A DNA stretch of 64,000 nt from Deinococcus aquatilis DSM 23025 (GCF_000378445.1 NZ_KB899718.1:1-64000); one strand, 5' to 3'; shown: positions 54,878 through 63,752, numbered from the stretch's first letter. The notes: a model not told the origin generated them from the sequence alone. Translations and numbers: made by a program.

Positions 54878-55671
54878 GTGCCCGTGATGTGCTGGACATC
54901 GGTCTGGTCACGTTTTTGGTGTATCAGGCTTATATGTTGGTGGTGGGTACGCGGGCCGTGAACGTGGTGCGCGGCATTCTGGTGTTCGCGGGCGTGTGGG
55001 TGGCGGCACAACTGCTGGGCCTGACCACCCTCAGTTACCTGCTGGGACGGGCAGGCACGGTGGGTCTGTTTGCCCTGATCGTGCTGTTTCAGCCCGAGCT
55101 GCGCGGCGCACTGGAGCGGGTCGGGCGTCCCAGAGGCCGCGAAGCCAGCGGCGGGGCCGCCCTGCAGGACCTCGCGCGGGCGCTGGAACGCCTGGCCGAG
55201 CGCAAAACCGGGGCGCTGATCGCCATAGAGCGCCGCACACCGCTGGGCGAATATGCCGATACAGGTGTGCGGCTGGACGCCGTGGTCAGCGTGCCCTTTC
55301 TGGAAGCCCTGTTTGCCCGCAACGCGCCTCTGCACGACGGCGGCGTGATCGTGCAGGGGCCGAGGGTGGTGGCGGCGGGCTGCCTGTTTCCCCTTCAGGC
55401 CGGAGACGGGACCTACCGGCGCTACGGTACCCGCCACCGGGCGGCCATCGGGCTGTCGGAACTGACCGACGCGGTGGTCCTGATTGCCAGCGAGGAGCGC
55501 GGCAGCATGAGAATTGCGCTGGGAGGACGGCTGGGGCCAGACCTGAACGGCACCGAGTTACGCGAGCAACTCCGGACGCTGGTCTACGACCAACCCGATT
55601 CGCCGCCTGCCCGCCGCAAAGGAGAAGCGCCGCCCGACTCCGATGAGGTTTTGCCCCCGGAGAGAGCATGA
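54853..55671 (+). CDS. cdaA: diadenylate cyclase (CdaA type), c-di-AMP synthesis
   Basis: A membrane-bound enzyme of about 272 aa that makes cyclic di-AMP from two ATP. Three N-terminal helices (VLDIGLVTFLVYQAYMLVV, VVRGILVFAGVWVAAQLLG and GRAGTVGLFALIVLF) lead to the DAC domain. Its signatures are NAPLHDGGVIVQG and YGTRHRAAIGLSELTDAVVLIASEE. The last 25 residues are Pro/Asp/Glu-rich. The start is taken as GTG at 54853, 12 nt after ggaaggag; GTG at 54889 is possible. It lies upstream of its regulator cdaR in the usual order. c-di-AMP governs potassium and osmotic balance and wall homeostasis. Confidence 0.92.
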   Translation: MPSPLGSLSARDVLDIGLVTFLVYQAYMLVVGTRAVNVVRGILVFAGVWVAAQLLGLTTLSYLLGRAGTVGLFALIVLFQPELRGALERVGRPRGREASGGAALQDLARALERLAERKTGALIAIERRTPLGEYADTGVRLDAVVSVPFLEALFARNAPLHDGGVIVQGPRVVAAGCLFPLQAGDGTYRRYGTRHRAAIGLSELTDAVVLIASEERGSMRIALGGRLGPDLNGTELREQLRTLVYDQPDSPPARRKGEAPPDSDEVLPPERA

Positions 55672-55714
55672 CCGGGTTGGACACGACGCGGCTCAGGAAG
55701 ACAGTGCAGGCAGC

Positions 55715-56764
55715 ATGAGCGGGGGCAGCAGTCATGACGGCGGATTGTGGGGCGCGGCCCAGCGTTGGCTCAGGCCGCGCTATGTGTGGGGCCGGATTAT
55801 TCATAACCTGCTGCCCAAAGTGCTGTCGCTGGTGGTGGCCCTGACGCTGTGGTTCGTGGCGACCGCCGACCGCCGCGCCAATGTGGAACAGGGTTTCGAT
55901 GTGCCCGTAACGGTGCGCGACACCACCGGGGGCCGCACCCGTCGCGCCACCAGCGACCTCAACCCCAGCACCGTGCGCGTGACCCTGTCGGGCCGCCCGG
56001 AGCGTCTGCGCGAACTCAGCGGCGAGACCATCGAAGCGGTGGTGGACGTGACAGGCGTACCGGAAGGCAGTTTCAACCGCCCGATCACGGTGCAGGTGCC
56101 GGGCGGAACCAGCCTGCGGCGGCAGGCACCGGAGCGGGTGCAGGGGTTCGTGGATGCCCAATTGACCCGGACCCTGGCTGTCACGCTCAGCGTGGCCTCT
56201 CCGTCCGATACCAGCCTGCTGCGCTACGAGGTCGCGCCTGCACAGGCCACCGTCAGCGGTGCGGGGCGCGTGGTGGCTACCGTACGCCGCCTGATTACCA
56301 GCCCTGCGCCCCTGCTGCCCGGCGAGGCCAGCGAGGTAAAACTGATCGCCCTGGACGAGGACGGGAACCCGGTCGAGGGTGTGCAGACCAGCCCGGCCAG
56401 CGTCACGGTACGCCGAATAGACACCGGAGAACTGCCGGTCAAGAGCCTGCGCGTGGTCCTGAACGATCCTCCGGCGGGCCTGCGGATCACAGCGGCCAGT
56501 GTTCAGCCCAGCACCGTGCGCGTGGTGGCGGCCCCCGAACTCCTCGGGCGGCTGCGGGAGGCGGCTGGAACGGTGGTCTACCGCGCTGGAACCTACACCG
56601 CGCCCGTCACCCTGCGTATTCCGGCGGGTGCACAGGCCCTAGAGGAAGTCAGCGTGCGCCTGACGGTCGAGCGGGTGGTGATCCCTCCTGCGGTGACGAC
56701 TCCTGCCGCTGCTCCGGTCGTTCGTCCGCCTGCCAGTGAAACAGGGAGCGGGTCTGCGCCGTAA
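55715..56764 (+). CDS. cdaR: CdaR/YbbR-domain regulator of CdaA
   Basis: A 349-aa protein with one N-terminal membrane helix (NLLPKVLSLVVALTLWFVAT) and about three YbbR beta domains outside the cell (starting VEQGFDVPVTVRD, TRTLAVTLSVASPSDT and LPVKSLRVVLNDPPAG). CdaR binds CdaA in the membrane and modulates c-di-AMP output. The ATG at 55715 is chosen because the helix starts soon after it; upstream sequence in frame is not conserved in character. The tail after residue 325 is Pro/Ala-rich. It lies 43 nt after cdaA, in the same operon. The glmM gene that often follows is absent. Confidence 0.9.
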   Translation: MSGGSSHDGGLWGAAQRWLRPRYVWGRIIHNLLPKVLSLVVALTLWFVATADRRANVEQGFDVPVTVRDTTGGRTRRATSDLNPSTVRVTLSGRPERLRELSGETIEAVVDVTGVPEGSFNRPITVQVPGGTSLRRQAPERVQGFVDAQLTRTLAVTLSVASPSDTSLLRYEVAPAQATVSGAGRVVATVRRLITSPAPLLPGEASEVKLIALDEDGNPVEGVQTSPASVTVRRIDTGELPVKSLRVVLNDPPAGLRITAASVQPSTVRVVAAPELLGRLREAAGTVVYRAGTYTAPVTLRIPAGAQALEEVSVRLTVERVVIPPAVTTPAAAPVVRPPASETGSGSAP

Positions 56765-56857
56765 AGAGAGGGAGGGCGATTTGGTCTATCCTCCAAACAC
56801 CGCCCCAGATGGAATCGATTCCATGTTTTACGTCAGCTTGAGTGCCTGAGCGTGGCG

Positions 56858-56863
56858 TATACT
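56858..56863 (+). promoter_or_regulatory. leaderless-type promoter of the yqeK unit
   Basis: TATACT lies exactly 7 nt before an ATG (56871) that opens a 10-codon ORF. The yqeK start is 29 nt further on. Confidence 0.6.
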
Positions 56864-56870
56864 CGGCTCT

Positions 56871-56903
56871 ATGGTGTGGAGCCTTGTCCACATGCGCGCA
56901 TGA
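56871..56903 (+). CDS. 10-codon leaderless ORF coupled to yqeK
   Basis: ATG at 56871 is at the leaderless position for TATACT. The ORF encodes MVWSLVHMRA and stops at TGA (56901-56903), overlapping the yqeK ATG in ATGA. No Shine-Dalgarno sequence precedes yqeK, so initiation there would depend on ribosomes ending this peptide. It repeats the arrangement seen before dnaX. Confidence 0.5.
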   Translation: MVWSLVHMRA

Positions 56904-57583
56904 TTGCCGCACTGCCCCAACCGCGTCACCCCCTCGCCGATCTGGTCGGGTGGGACGACCGCGTTCGCCTGATGGTGCGCCCCAAGCGTTACCAACACGT
57001 CCTGCGCGTCGCAGAACTTGCCTGCCAGATCGCCTGTGCCAACGGTATCGACGAATCGCGGGCGTATGCGGCGGGCATCTTGCACGACATTGCCCGTGAT
57101 CTCCCCGACGCCGAACTCCTGCGCCTCGCGCCGCCCGAACATGCCATAGACGCTGCGCACCCGCTGGCCCTGCATGGCCGTGCGGCCCGCACACTGCTGG
57201 AACGCTGGGGCTACCGCGATCCGGTGGTGCTGGAGGCTGTAGAAGACCATACCACCGGGCCGCGCGGTGGAAATCCAGTCTCAGCCTGCGTGTACGTGGC
57301 CGATGTTTCCGAACCCGGACGCGGCGTGAACGACGACATCCGGGAAATGGCCCTGTATGACCTTGATGCCGCCCTGCACCGTGCCATTGCCTCCAAAGTC
57401 ACGTACCTTCAGGGGCGAGGTATTCAGGTTCATCCGCGTACTTTGCAGGCCTACTATGCGCTGCCGCTGGTGCGTGTCGATCACGGTCACTCCACTTCCG
57501 GCAGCCTTGTCTCAGAGAACGCTCCTGCCTGCGATTCCGCCGCTCCCCGTTTATCGCTGCGCCGCACTCGCCCTGTCCCGTGA
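56900..57583 (+). CDS. yqeK: YqeK, HD-domain diadenosine tetraphosphatase
   Basis: A 227-aa HD-domain hydrolase that splits Ap4A symmetrically to ADP. Metal residues: RYQHVLRVAELA (first His), AGILHDIARDLP (His-Asp), HPLALHGRAARTLLERWG, VVLEAVEDHTTGP and CVYVADVSEPGRG. The C-terminal about 35 residues (SGSLVSENAPACDS...) are not typical of the family. The start is ATG at 56900; the GTG at 56852 would include the promoter. It heads the familiar yqeK-LCP-rsfS order; nadD, usually just before yqeK, is missing here. Confidence 0.9.
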   Translation: MIAALPQPRHPLADLVGWDDRVRLMVRPKRYQHVLRVAELACQIACANGIDESRAYAAGILHDIARDLPDAELLRLAPPEHAIDAAHPLALHGRAARTLLERWGYRDPVVLEAVEDHTTGPRGGNPVSACVYVADVSEPGRGVNDDIREMALYDLDAALHRAIASKVTYLQGRGIQVHPRTLQAYYALPLVRVDHGHSTSGSLVSENAPACDSAAPRLSLRRTRPVP

Positions 57584-57679
57584 ATGTCAGCCGCGTGAGT
57601 TCGGCCCCGTGATGTCAGACGCTGATCGCTGCCCGGTCTTGAAGAACGCCCCTCATGCCCGCTGGCTATTGTGGGGGGC

Positions 57680-59122
57680 GTGAGCCTGTTGCCGCCCGAT
57701 TCCTCGCCCGCTGATCTTCCTGTGCCCGCTCCAACTCGCCAGTCGGCCCGCCCGTTGGCCCGCTTGAGGGCGCTTCAGGCCTTCGGGCTGTCGCTGGCGG
57801 CTCTGGTGCTGGGCGGCGCGGCGGTGCTGAGTTCGCCGGGGGCGTCCACTCCGGTCAGTGCGCTGGTCGCGGGCAGTGCGCCGCACTTCACGTTGCTGCT
57901 GGCGGGCCGCGACATCGTGTACTGCTATTACCGCCAGCCCTGCAAAAACCAGGATCAGCGCACTGGCATCATTCAGCCGCCCAACACCGATACCCTGATG
58001 CTGGTCAAGGTGGATGCCGGACGGGTCAGCGTGTTGAATATTCCCCGTGACACCAACGTAGGCGATTACGATTACCGCGCCTCACCCGCCGCCCAGAAGG
58101 TCAACAGCCGCTACTGGGCCGAGGGGCCTGAAGGGCTGACCCGCGCCGTGGAAGAAATCACGGGTGAACGGGTAGACGCCCACGTGATCGTGCGAACCGA
58201 CTATGTTTCCCGCGTGATAGACGCGCTGGGCGGCCTGGACGTGACTGTGCCGGAGGGCGGCATCGAGTGGATAGATCAGGCGGCGGGCGTGAACCTGAAG
58301 CTGGACGCTGGAAACCACCACCTGGACGGCGAAACGGCGGTGCTGTTCCTGCGCGTCCGCAAAGGTTTCGGTGACGATTGGGGCCGCATAGACCATCAGA
58401 AGCAGGCGCTGACGCAACTGGCCTCACGCCTGAAATCGGCCCGTGGGCTGGCCGCCCTCCCCACGATTGTGGGCGGGATCGGCAACGGCGTAGAGACCAA
58501 TGCAGACCCCAACCTGCTGCCGACCCTGCTGCCCTATCTGCCCCGGCTCAAGCTGACCTTTGCCACGCTGCCTACCGATGAGATTCGCGGTTCTTTCAAT
58601 CTGGCTGTCAACCGTGAGCGTCTGGCGCAGGTGTGGGGGACCCAGGCTGGCAGCCCGGCAGGTGCAGCAACTCAACGTCAGGTCAGCATCCGAATAGAGG
58701 ACGCCAGTGGAGCTGCACTCGGCCCCCGCCTGGCCCGTGCTCTGGCGGCGCTGGGCTACACGAGTGTGACCACCGAAGCCGTGCCAGCCAGCCCCGAGGC
58801 CAGTCAGGTCTTTACGGGCAGCGACGTGGGGACGGCCAGTGAATTGGCCGATACCCTGGGTCTGCCCAGGCTGCAAGGTGAGCGTTTCCCCGTAGAGGCC
58901 GGAGAAATAGGTATTCTGCTGGGAACGGACGCCCGCGAGACTCTCGCGGCACTGCGGGCGTATCCGGATGGCCCCGCCCAGACCGCCCCCGATGGACAGG
59001 GCCTTGGTCAGAGCGGCACGGGCCAGACCGGAACAGTGCAGCCTAGAGCAAGCCAGACCGGAGCAAATCAGCAAGAAGTCGTGCCCCTCTTGGCGGCACA
59101 CAGCATTACGGAGAACCCATGA
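57680..59122 (+). CDS. LytR-CpsA-Psr (LCP) family cell-wall polymer ligase
   Basis: A 480-aa protein with one N-terminal membrane helix (LQAFGLSLAALVLGGAAVLS). The LCP domain covers about residues 70-300: NTDTLMLVKVD, VLNIPRDTNVGDYDYR, KVNSRYWAEG, VDAHVIVRTDYVSRVIDALGGLDVTVPEG, then FLRVRKGFGDDWGRIDHQKQAL with the pyrophosphate-binding Arg residues. A LytR_C-type domain follows (about 330-420). The end is Gln/Thr/Ser-rich. LCP enzymes attach glycopolymers to peptidoglycan. TATTGT lies 7 nt before GTG at 57680, giving a leaderless GTG start. Confidence 0.92.
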   Translation: MSLLPPDSSPADLPVPAPTRQSARPLARLRALQAFGLSLAALVLGGAAVLSSPGASTPVSALVAGSAPHFTLLLAGRDIVYCYYRQPCKNQDQRTGIIQPPNTDTLMLVKVDAGRVSVLNIPRDTNVGDYDYRASPAAQKVNSRYWAEGPEGLTRAVEEITGERVDAHVIVRTDYVSRVIDALGGLDVTVPEGGIEWIDQAAGVNLKLDAGNHHLDGETAVLFLRVRKGFGDDWGRIDHQKQALTQLASRLKSARGLAALPTIVGGIGNGVETNADPNLLPTLLPYLPRLKLTFATLPTDEIRGSFNLAVNRERLAQVWGTQAGSPAGAATQRQVSIRIEDASGAALGPRLARALAALGYTSVTTEAVPASPEASQVFTGSDVGTASELADTLGLPRLQGERFPVEAGEIGILLGTDARETLAALRAYPDGPAQTAPDGQGLGQSGTGQTGTVQPRASQTGANQQEVVPLLAAHSITENP

Positions 59123-59553
59123 ATCCAGCATCACACCAACCTGCACAGATGGTCAAAGCCCAACTCCGCGCCATCGTGGACGCCGCCCGCGAACGCCGCG
59201 CCGAAGACGTCGTGGTTTTAGACCTGACCGACGTTTCTTCTACTCTCGAATACTTCATCATCTGCACCGCCACGGCGGGCCTTCAGCTCAACGCCATTCA
59301 GGAAAACGTACGGCAGAAGGCGCAGGAAGCTGGCCTGCCCCGTCCCAGCGTCGAAGGCCCCAGCGAACGCTGGTTGCTGCTGGCCTTTGGCGGCGGCATC
59401 GTGGTGCACATCATGACCAAAGATGCCCGCGACTATTACGACCTCGAAGGTCTCTGGAGCGATGCCCGCAAGCTGGAATTTCTGGAGACGCCCCGCGATC
59501 CAGACGCCAACCAGACCGAAACCACACAGGCCGAGTCCGCTCAGGCCGAGTAA
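59119..59553 (+). CDS. rsfS: ribosomal silencing factor RsfS
   Basis: A 144-aa protein that binds uL14 and keeps the ribosomal subunits apart when nutrients are low. Family pattern: AEDVVVLDLTDVSSTLEYFIICTATAGLQLNAI, then GPSERWLLLAFGGGIVVHIMTKDARDYYDLEGLW. The last 20 residues are Thr/Glu/Gln-rich. The ATG overlaps the LCP stop codon (ATGA), so the two are coupled. Confidence 0.95.
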   Translation: MNPASHQPAQMVKAQLRAIVDAARERRAEDVVVLDLTDVSSTLEYFIICTATAGLQLNAIQENVRQKAQEAGLPRPSVEGPSERWLLLAFGGGIVVHIMTKDARDYYDLEGLWSDARKLEFLETPRDPDANQTETTQAESAQAE

Positions 59554-59592
59554 CCGTTGCTCTGAGCTGAAACAGGTAATTCTGGCCTGTGC

Positions 59593-59636
59593 GCCTGCGT
59601 TGCCCAGTTGGGGCGGTGTGGGCGTGCAGGCTTTTT
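59593..59636 (+). terminator. probable terminator of the yqeK-LCP-rsfS operon
   Basis: The stem gcctgc / gcaggc encloses a long G-rich loop and is followed by five T. Confidence 0.55.
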
Positions 59637-59773
59637 GGGGGCAGGAATGGCCTGTATTGGGGCTGGTCAATGGGGGGTGGGTCAACAACAGACCACCGCC
59701 CTCATCTTCTCCTTTACTGCCCCAGATCACTCCACCTGACACCCGCCTGACCTGACACGTCAGAATGAGGGGA

Positions 59774-60463
59774 ATGAGCCACGTGGTTGTAATTGAGGAT
59801 GAGGGTACGGTGCGCGACGTGCTGCGCTTTCATCTGGAGCGGGCAGGACTGCGCGTCACAGCTTTCGAATCGACACGCGGCACGGAAGAGGCACTCGCGC
59901 AGGCCGACGCCCTGGTGCTGGACTGGATGTTGCCGGGAGAAAGTGGGCTGGGTTTCCTGCGCCGCCTGCGGGGAGACCCGGAACTGCGGCGATTGCCCGT
60001 GCTGATGCTGACCGCCCGCGCCGCCGAGGCCGAACGCGTGGAAGGGCTGGAATCGGGAGCAGACGATTACCTGACCAAACCCTTCAGCGCCGCAGAACTG
60101 GTGGCGCGGGTCCGTGCCCTGCTGCGCCGCACCCTGCCCGATACGCTGCAGACCCTCACCAACGGCCCCCTCACCGTGGACATCAGCTCCGCCGAAGCCC
60201 GCATGAGCGGCAAACGCCTGAACCTGACCCGCCGCGAGTTTGATCTGCTGGCCTTCCTAACGCAGCACGCGGGCCGGGTCTACTCGCGCACAGAACTGCT
60301 GGACCGGGTGTGGGGCGCGGATTTTCTTGGAGGAGAACGCACGGTGGATCAGCACGTCACGCAGCTTCGGGCACATCTGGGCGATGATCCCACCCGGCCT
60401 GACTTTCTGGAAACGGTGCGTGGCAAAGGCTACCGGATGCGCCCGTGGACAGACGCCGCATGA
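59774..60463 (+). CDS. OmpR/PhoB-family response regulator
   Basis: A 229-aa two-component regulator. In the receiver domain (residues 1-120) the acidic pocket is VIEDEG, the phosphorylated Asp is in LVLDWMLPGESG, and the switch Thr and Lys are in MLTARA and YLTKPFSAAEL. The winged-helix DNA-binding domain (about 135-229) has NLTRREFDLLAFLTQHAGRVYSRTELLDRVWG and GERTVDQHVTQLRAHLG. The order regulator-kinase-phoU points to phosphate control, as PhoB. CAGAAT lies 7 nt before the ATG at 59774, a near match to the leaderless box. It overlaps the kinase gene. Confidence 0.92.
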   Translation: MSHVVVIEDEGTVRDVLRFHLERAGLRVTAFESTRGTEEALAQADALVLDWMLPGESGLGFLRRLRGDPELRRLPVLMLTARAAEAERVEGLESGADDYLTKPFSAAELVARVRALLRRTLPDTLQTLTNGPLTVDISSAEARMSGKRLNLTRREFDLLAFLTQHAGRVYSRTELLDRVWGADFLGGERTVDQHVTQLRAHLGDDPTRPDFLETVRGKGYRMRPWTDAA

Positions 60464-61425
60464 TTCCGCAGGCGGCCACCGAGGGGGCGTCTGCGCAGGG
60501 GACCTGGCTGGACGCGCTGCCCCAGGCCGTACTGCTGATCGAAGCGGGCAGCGTGACCCGCGTGAACGCCGCCGCCGCCCGTCTGTGGGGCGTGCCGCAA
60601 GACCGCGCCGCCGGACGTCCGGTGCTGGAGATCGTGCGTCGGCACACGCTGGAGGCCCTCACAGAGCGCGGCGGCGAGATGGAACTGGAAGTCAGTGGGC
60701 GCACGCTACGTTGCACGGCCACCCGCGACGGTAGCCACAGCGCCCTGATCGTCGAAGACGTGACCGATCACCGCCGCCGTGAAGCCGAACTCCGCGAGGC
60801 CACTGCGGTGCTGTCGCATGAGTTCCGTACCCCCGTCGCTGCCCTGCGGGGGGTGCTGGAGGCGCTGGAATACGACATGCCCACCGACCTCGCTCAGAAT
60901 TTTGTGCGGCAGGGGTTGCAGGAAACCGAACGGCTGGCAAGGCTGGTCGAGGACCTCGCCGTGGGTTTCCGGCCCACCCGCGCCCGCACCCTGCCGCTGG
61001 CCGAAGCCTTTGCCCGCGCCGAGCGCCTGCTGGGAACCGATCTGCTGGCGCGGCAGGCCACGCTGAGTTTTGGGCAGGACCATCTGGTGCGGGCCGACCC
61101 CGACAAGTTGCTGCAAGTTCTCCTGAACCTGATCGAGAATGCCCTGAAATACGGCCCCAATGGGCAACCGATTCATGTGCGTACCGCCGAGCGCGGCACC
61201 TGGATCGAGGTGGCGGTGCTGGATCACGGTCCCGCCATTTCAGATTCCGAGAATCTGTTTCGCGCCCACACACGCGGGCAGGGGGCCACCGGGCAGGGCA
61301 GCGGCATGGGCCTGTATATCGTGCGTTCCATCGTGCATGGCTGGGGCGGTCAGGCGTGGGCCGAGCGCGAAGGCCAGCAGAATGCGTTCTGCTTTACGCT
61401 GCCGGGGGTGGCGGGGATCGGATAG
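60460..61425 (+). CDS. PAS-domain histidine kinase, PhoR-like
   Basis: A 321-aa sensor kinase with no membrane segment. An N-terminal PAS-like domain lies at about residues 15-110. The dimerisation helix carries the phosphorylated His in LSHEFRTPVAALRG. The ATPase domain follows (N box NLIENALKYGPNG, G1 LDHGPAIS, G2 GQGSGMGLYIVRSIVHGWGG). The ATG at 60460 overlaps the regulator's stop (ATGA), so the pair is translated together. PhoR proteins usually have membrane helices; lacking them, this one may read the signal through PhoU or another soluble partner. That last point is inference. Confidence 0.9.
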   Translation: MIPQAATEGASAQGTWLDALPQAVLLIEAGSVTRVNAAAARLWGVPQDRAAGRPVLEIVRRHTLEALTERGGEMELEVSGRTLRCTATRDGSHSALIVEDVTDHRRREAELREATAVLSHEFRTPVAALRGVLEALEYDMPTDLAQNFVRQGLQETERLARLVEDLAVGFRPTRARTLPLAEAFARAERLLGTDLLARQATLSFGQDHLVRADPDKLLQVLLNLIENALKYGPNGQPIHVRTAERGTWIEVAVLDHGPAISDSENLFRAHTRGQGATGQGSGMGLYIVRSIVHGWGGQAWAEREGQQNAFCFTLPGVAGIG

Positions 61426-61576
61426 CGCTGCTGCGGCTGACGCTGCCCTGACCCTTCCGACTCCCGTCAAATGGTAAGTTTCTCTCATCCGGCGGGTGTC
61501 GCTGCCGACCCTGCCCACTGCGGCCATTTTCCCCATTCTTCCGGCTGTCCCCGGACTGCTGCTCAGGAGTACCCCT

Positions 61577-62221
61577 ATGCGTGAAGCCCTCGAATCTGAC
61601 CTCCGTGCCGTGCTGAACGGTGCACTGAATATGCTGGGCACGGTAGAACGCATGTTGCCCGTGGCCGCCGACATCCTGCTGCACGAACGCACCGAGCGCC
61701 TCGAAGAAATCCGTGCCCTTGACCGCGAGGTGGATGCCCAGGAAGCCCAGATCGAGGCCGAATGCCTGCGGATCATCGCCCTGCATCAGCCCGTGGCCCG
61801 CGACCTGCGGATGGTGGCCCTGATCCTCAAGAGCCTCAGCGACATCGAGCGCATGGGCGATTACACCGTCCACGTTGCCAAAGACGGCGCGGAACTGGCG
61901 CAGGCTCCGGCGCTCAAGCGCTACGTGAATCTGGCCCGGATGCTGGAACGACTGGGCGAGATGAGCCAGAATCTCCGCACCGCCCTCGCAGACCGCGACG
62001 TGACCCGCGCCGAGGCGACCATCGGCATGGACGACGAGGTAGACGACCTGTACGAGCAGATTCAGCGCGAACTGGTGACCTACATGCTCGAAGACCCGCG
62101 CAATATCTCCAAGGCCCTGATGCTGATGCGGGTGGGCCGCAGCCTGGAACGCGTGGGCGACCATATGGAAAACATCGCTGAGCGTGTGCGCTACTGGGTC
62201 ACGGGGCAGCGGGAAGCGTAA
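61577..62221 (+). CDS. phoU: PhoU, phosphate signalling regulator
   Basis: A 214-aa protein of two three-helix PhoU repeats. The metal-binding motifs EIRALDREVDAQEAQIE and DVTRAEATIGMDDEVDDLYE mark each repeat. Each also has the RxxxD pattern (RDLRMVALILKSLSDIERMGDYTVHVA and ISKALMLMRVGRSLERVGDHMENIAERV). PhoU links the Pst phosphate transporter to the PhoR kinase. The ATG at 61577 follows caggagt at good spacing; the open frame to 61496 is not needed. It lies 151 nt after the kinase gene. pst genes are not in the window. Confidence 0.94.
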   Translation: MREALESDLRAVLNGALNMLGTVERMLPVAADILLHERTERLEEIRALDREVDAQEAQIEAECLRIIALHQPVARDLRMVALILKSLSDIERMGDYTVHVAKDGAELAQAPALKRYVNLARMLERLGEMSQNLRTALADRDVTRAEATIGMDDEVDDLYEQIQRELVTYMLEDPRNISKALMLMRVGRSLERVGDHMENIAERVRYWVTGQREA

Positions 62222-62386
62222 AACAGCTCTGGGCTTGAGGCTCTGAGCACCTATGAGGGGCGTGGATCATGACTGGTCTGCGCCCCTGCGCTGCTCATGG
62301 TCCCGGATAAGGCCCCGGAACTGATGACTCAGGGCTGATGACTCACGGTTTATGGCTCATGGCGCGTGCCCTGCTACCCTGGCTCC

Positions 62387-63721
62387 ATGAGCGACTTTCC
62401 GGCGGGGTTTGTGTGGGGAGCGGCGACGGCGGCCTATCAGATCGAGGGCGGCGTGCAGGAAGGCGGACGCGGGGCCAGCGTCTGGGATACCTTTTCTCAT
62501 ACGGCGGGCCGCATCCGTAACGGCGATATGGGCGACGTGGCCTGCGACCATTACCACCGCTACAAGGAAGACGTGGCACTGATGAGGGAACTGGGCCTCA
62601 GCGCCTACCGCTTCAGCGTGGCGTGGCCCAGAGTGCAGCCCGAAGGCCGGGGGCGCACCAACGCGGCGGGGCTGGCCTTCTACGACGCCCTGACCGATGA
62701 ACTGCTGGAGGCAGGCATTCAGCCGTGGCCCACGCTGTTTCACTGGGATCTGCCGCAGGCCCTCGAAGACGACGGCGGCTGGCTGAACCGCGACACCGCC
62801 CACCGATTTGAAGACTATGCCTTTGCCGTGGGGGAGAGGCTGGCTGACCGCGCCGCCGGATTCATGACCCTGAATGAACCCTTCGTGGTGATGGCCCTGG
62901 GTTACATGCTGGGTATCCATGCGCCGGGGCGTCGGCTGGGGCTGGCGGGCGGCTTTGCCTCGGCACACCATCAGCTGTTGGCGCACGGCATGGCGGTGCG
63001 TGCCCTGCGGGAAGCCGGGGCGCGGCAGGTGGGGATTGCCAACAACTACGCCCCCGCGTGGCCCGCCACCGACCGCGACGCCGATCATCAGGCGGCAGGC
63101 CAACTGGACGCGCTGCACAACCACCTCTTTACCGATCCCATCCTGCGCGGCGAATACCCGTCGGCGGTGCTGGATCTGGTCAGCGCCCACGCGCCGCAGG
63201 CCCTCGATCTGGTGTTGTCCGGCGACCTCGCCACCATTGCCGCGCCGCTGGACTTTCTGGGCGTCAATTACTATCAGCCCGACCACGTGACCGCCGACCC
63301 GCAGTCGCCTTTCGGGGCCAAAGTGGAGGGCGTGCCGGGCCGCGAGCGTACCAATTTCGGCTGGTCGGTGGTGCCCGAAGCCCTCACGCAGACACTGACC
63401 AACCTGAAGGCCCGCTACGGCGACCTCTGCCCGCCCATCTACGTCACCGAAAGCGGCTGCTCTCAGGCTGATGTGGTTCAGGATGGCCGGGTGCGCGACG
63501 AGGCCCGCATTCGCTACCACGAGGCGCACCTGGAAGCCGTGGCGACCGCTATAGAGCAGGGAACCGACGTGCGCGGCTACTTCGCGTGGAGCCTGATGGA
63601 CAACTTCGAGTGGGCCGAGGGGTACTCGCAGCGGTTCGGGCTGGTGTACGTGGATTTTGAAACGCAGGAGCGCACGCCCAAAGACAGCTATCACTGGCTA
63701 AAACGGCGGATAGGGGGCTAG
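62387..63721 (+). CDS. GH1 beta-glucosidase
   Basis: A 444-aa glycoside hydrolase family 1 enzyme that cleaves beta-glucosides or related beta-glycosides in the cytoplasm. Markers: the N-terminal signature FPAGFVWGAATAAYQIEGG, the acid/base Glu in TLNEPFVVM (near residue 164), NYYQPDHVT, the nucleophile Glu in YVTESGC, and the aglycone-site YFAWSLMDNFEWAEGYSQRFGLVYVD. The length is normal and no signal peptide is seen. TACCCT (62375-62380) lies 6 nt before the ATG. The 60 bases before it are word-like repeats (tgatgactca units). No sugar transporter is adjacent. Confidence 0.95.
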   Translation: MSDFPAGFVWGAATAAYQIEGGVQEGGRGASVWDTFSHTAGRIRNGDMGDVACDHYHRYKEDVALMRELGLSAYRFSVAWPRVQPEGRGRTNAAGLAFYDALTDELLEAGIQPWPTLFHWDLPQALEDDGGWLNRDTAHRFEDYAFAVGERLADRAAGFMTLNEPFVVMALGYMLGIHAPGRRLGLAGGFASAHHQLLAHGMAVRALREAGARQVGIANNYAPAWPATDRDADHQAAGQLDALHNHLFTDPILRGEYPSAVLDLVSAHAPQALDLVLSGDLATIAAPLDFLGVNYYQPDHVTADPQSPFGAKVEGVPGRERTNFGWSVVPEALTQTLTNLKARYGDLCPPIYVTESGCSQADVVQDGRVRDEARIRYHEAHLEAVATAIEQGTDVRGYFAWSLMDNFEWAEGYSQRFGLVYVDFETQERTPKDSYHWLKRRIGG

Positions 63722-63752
63722 ATTCCAGCCTTTCCCACGTTACGATCTACGC

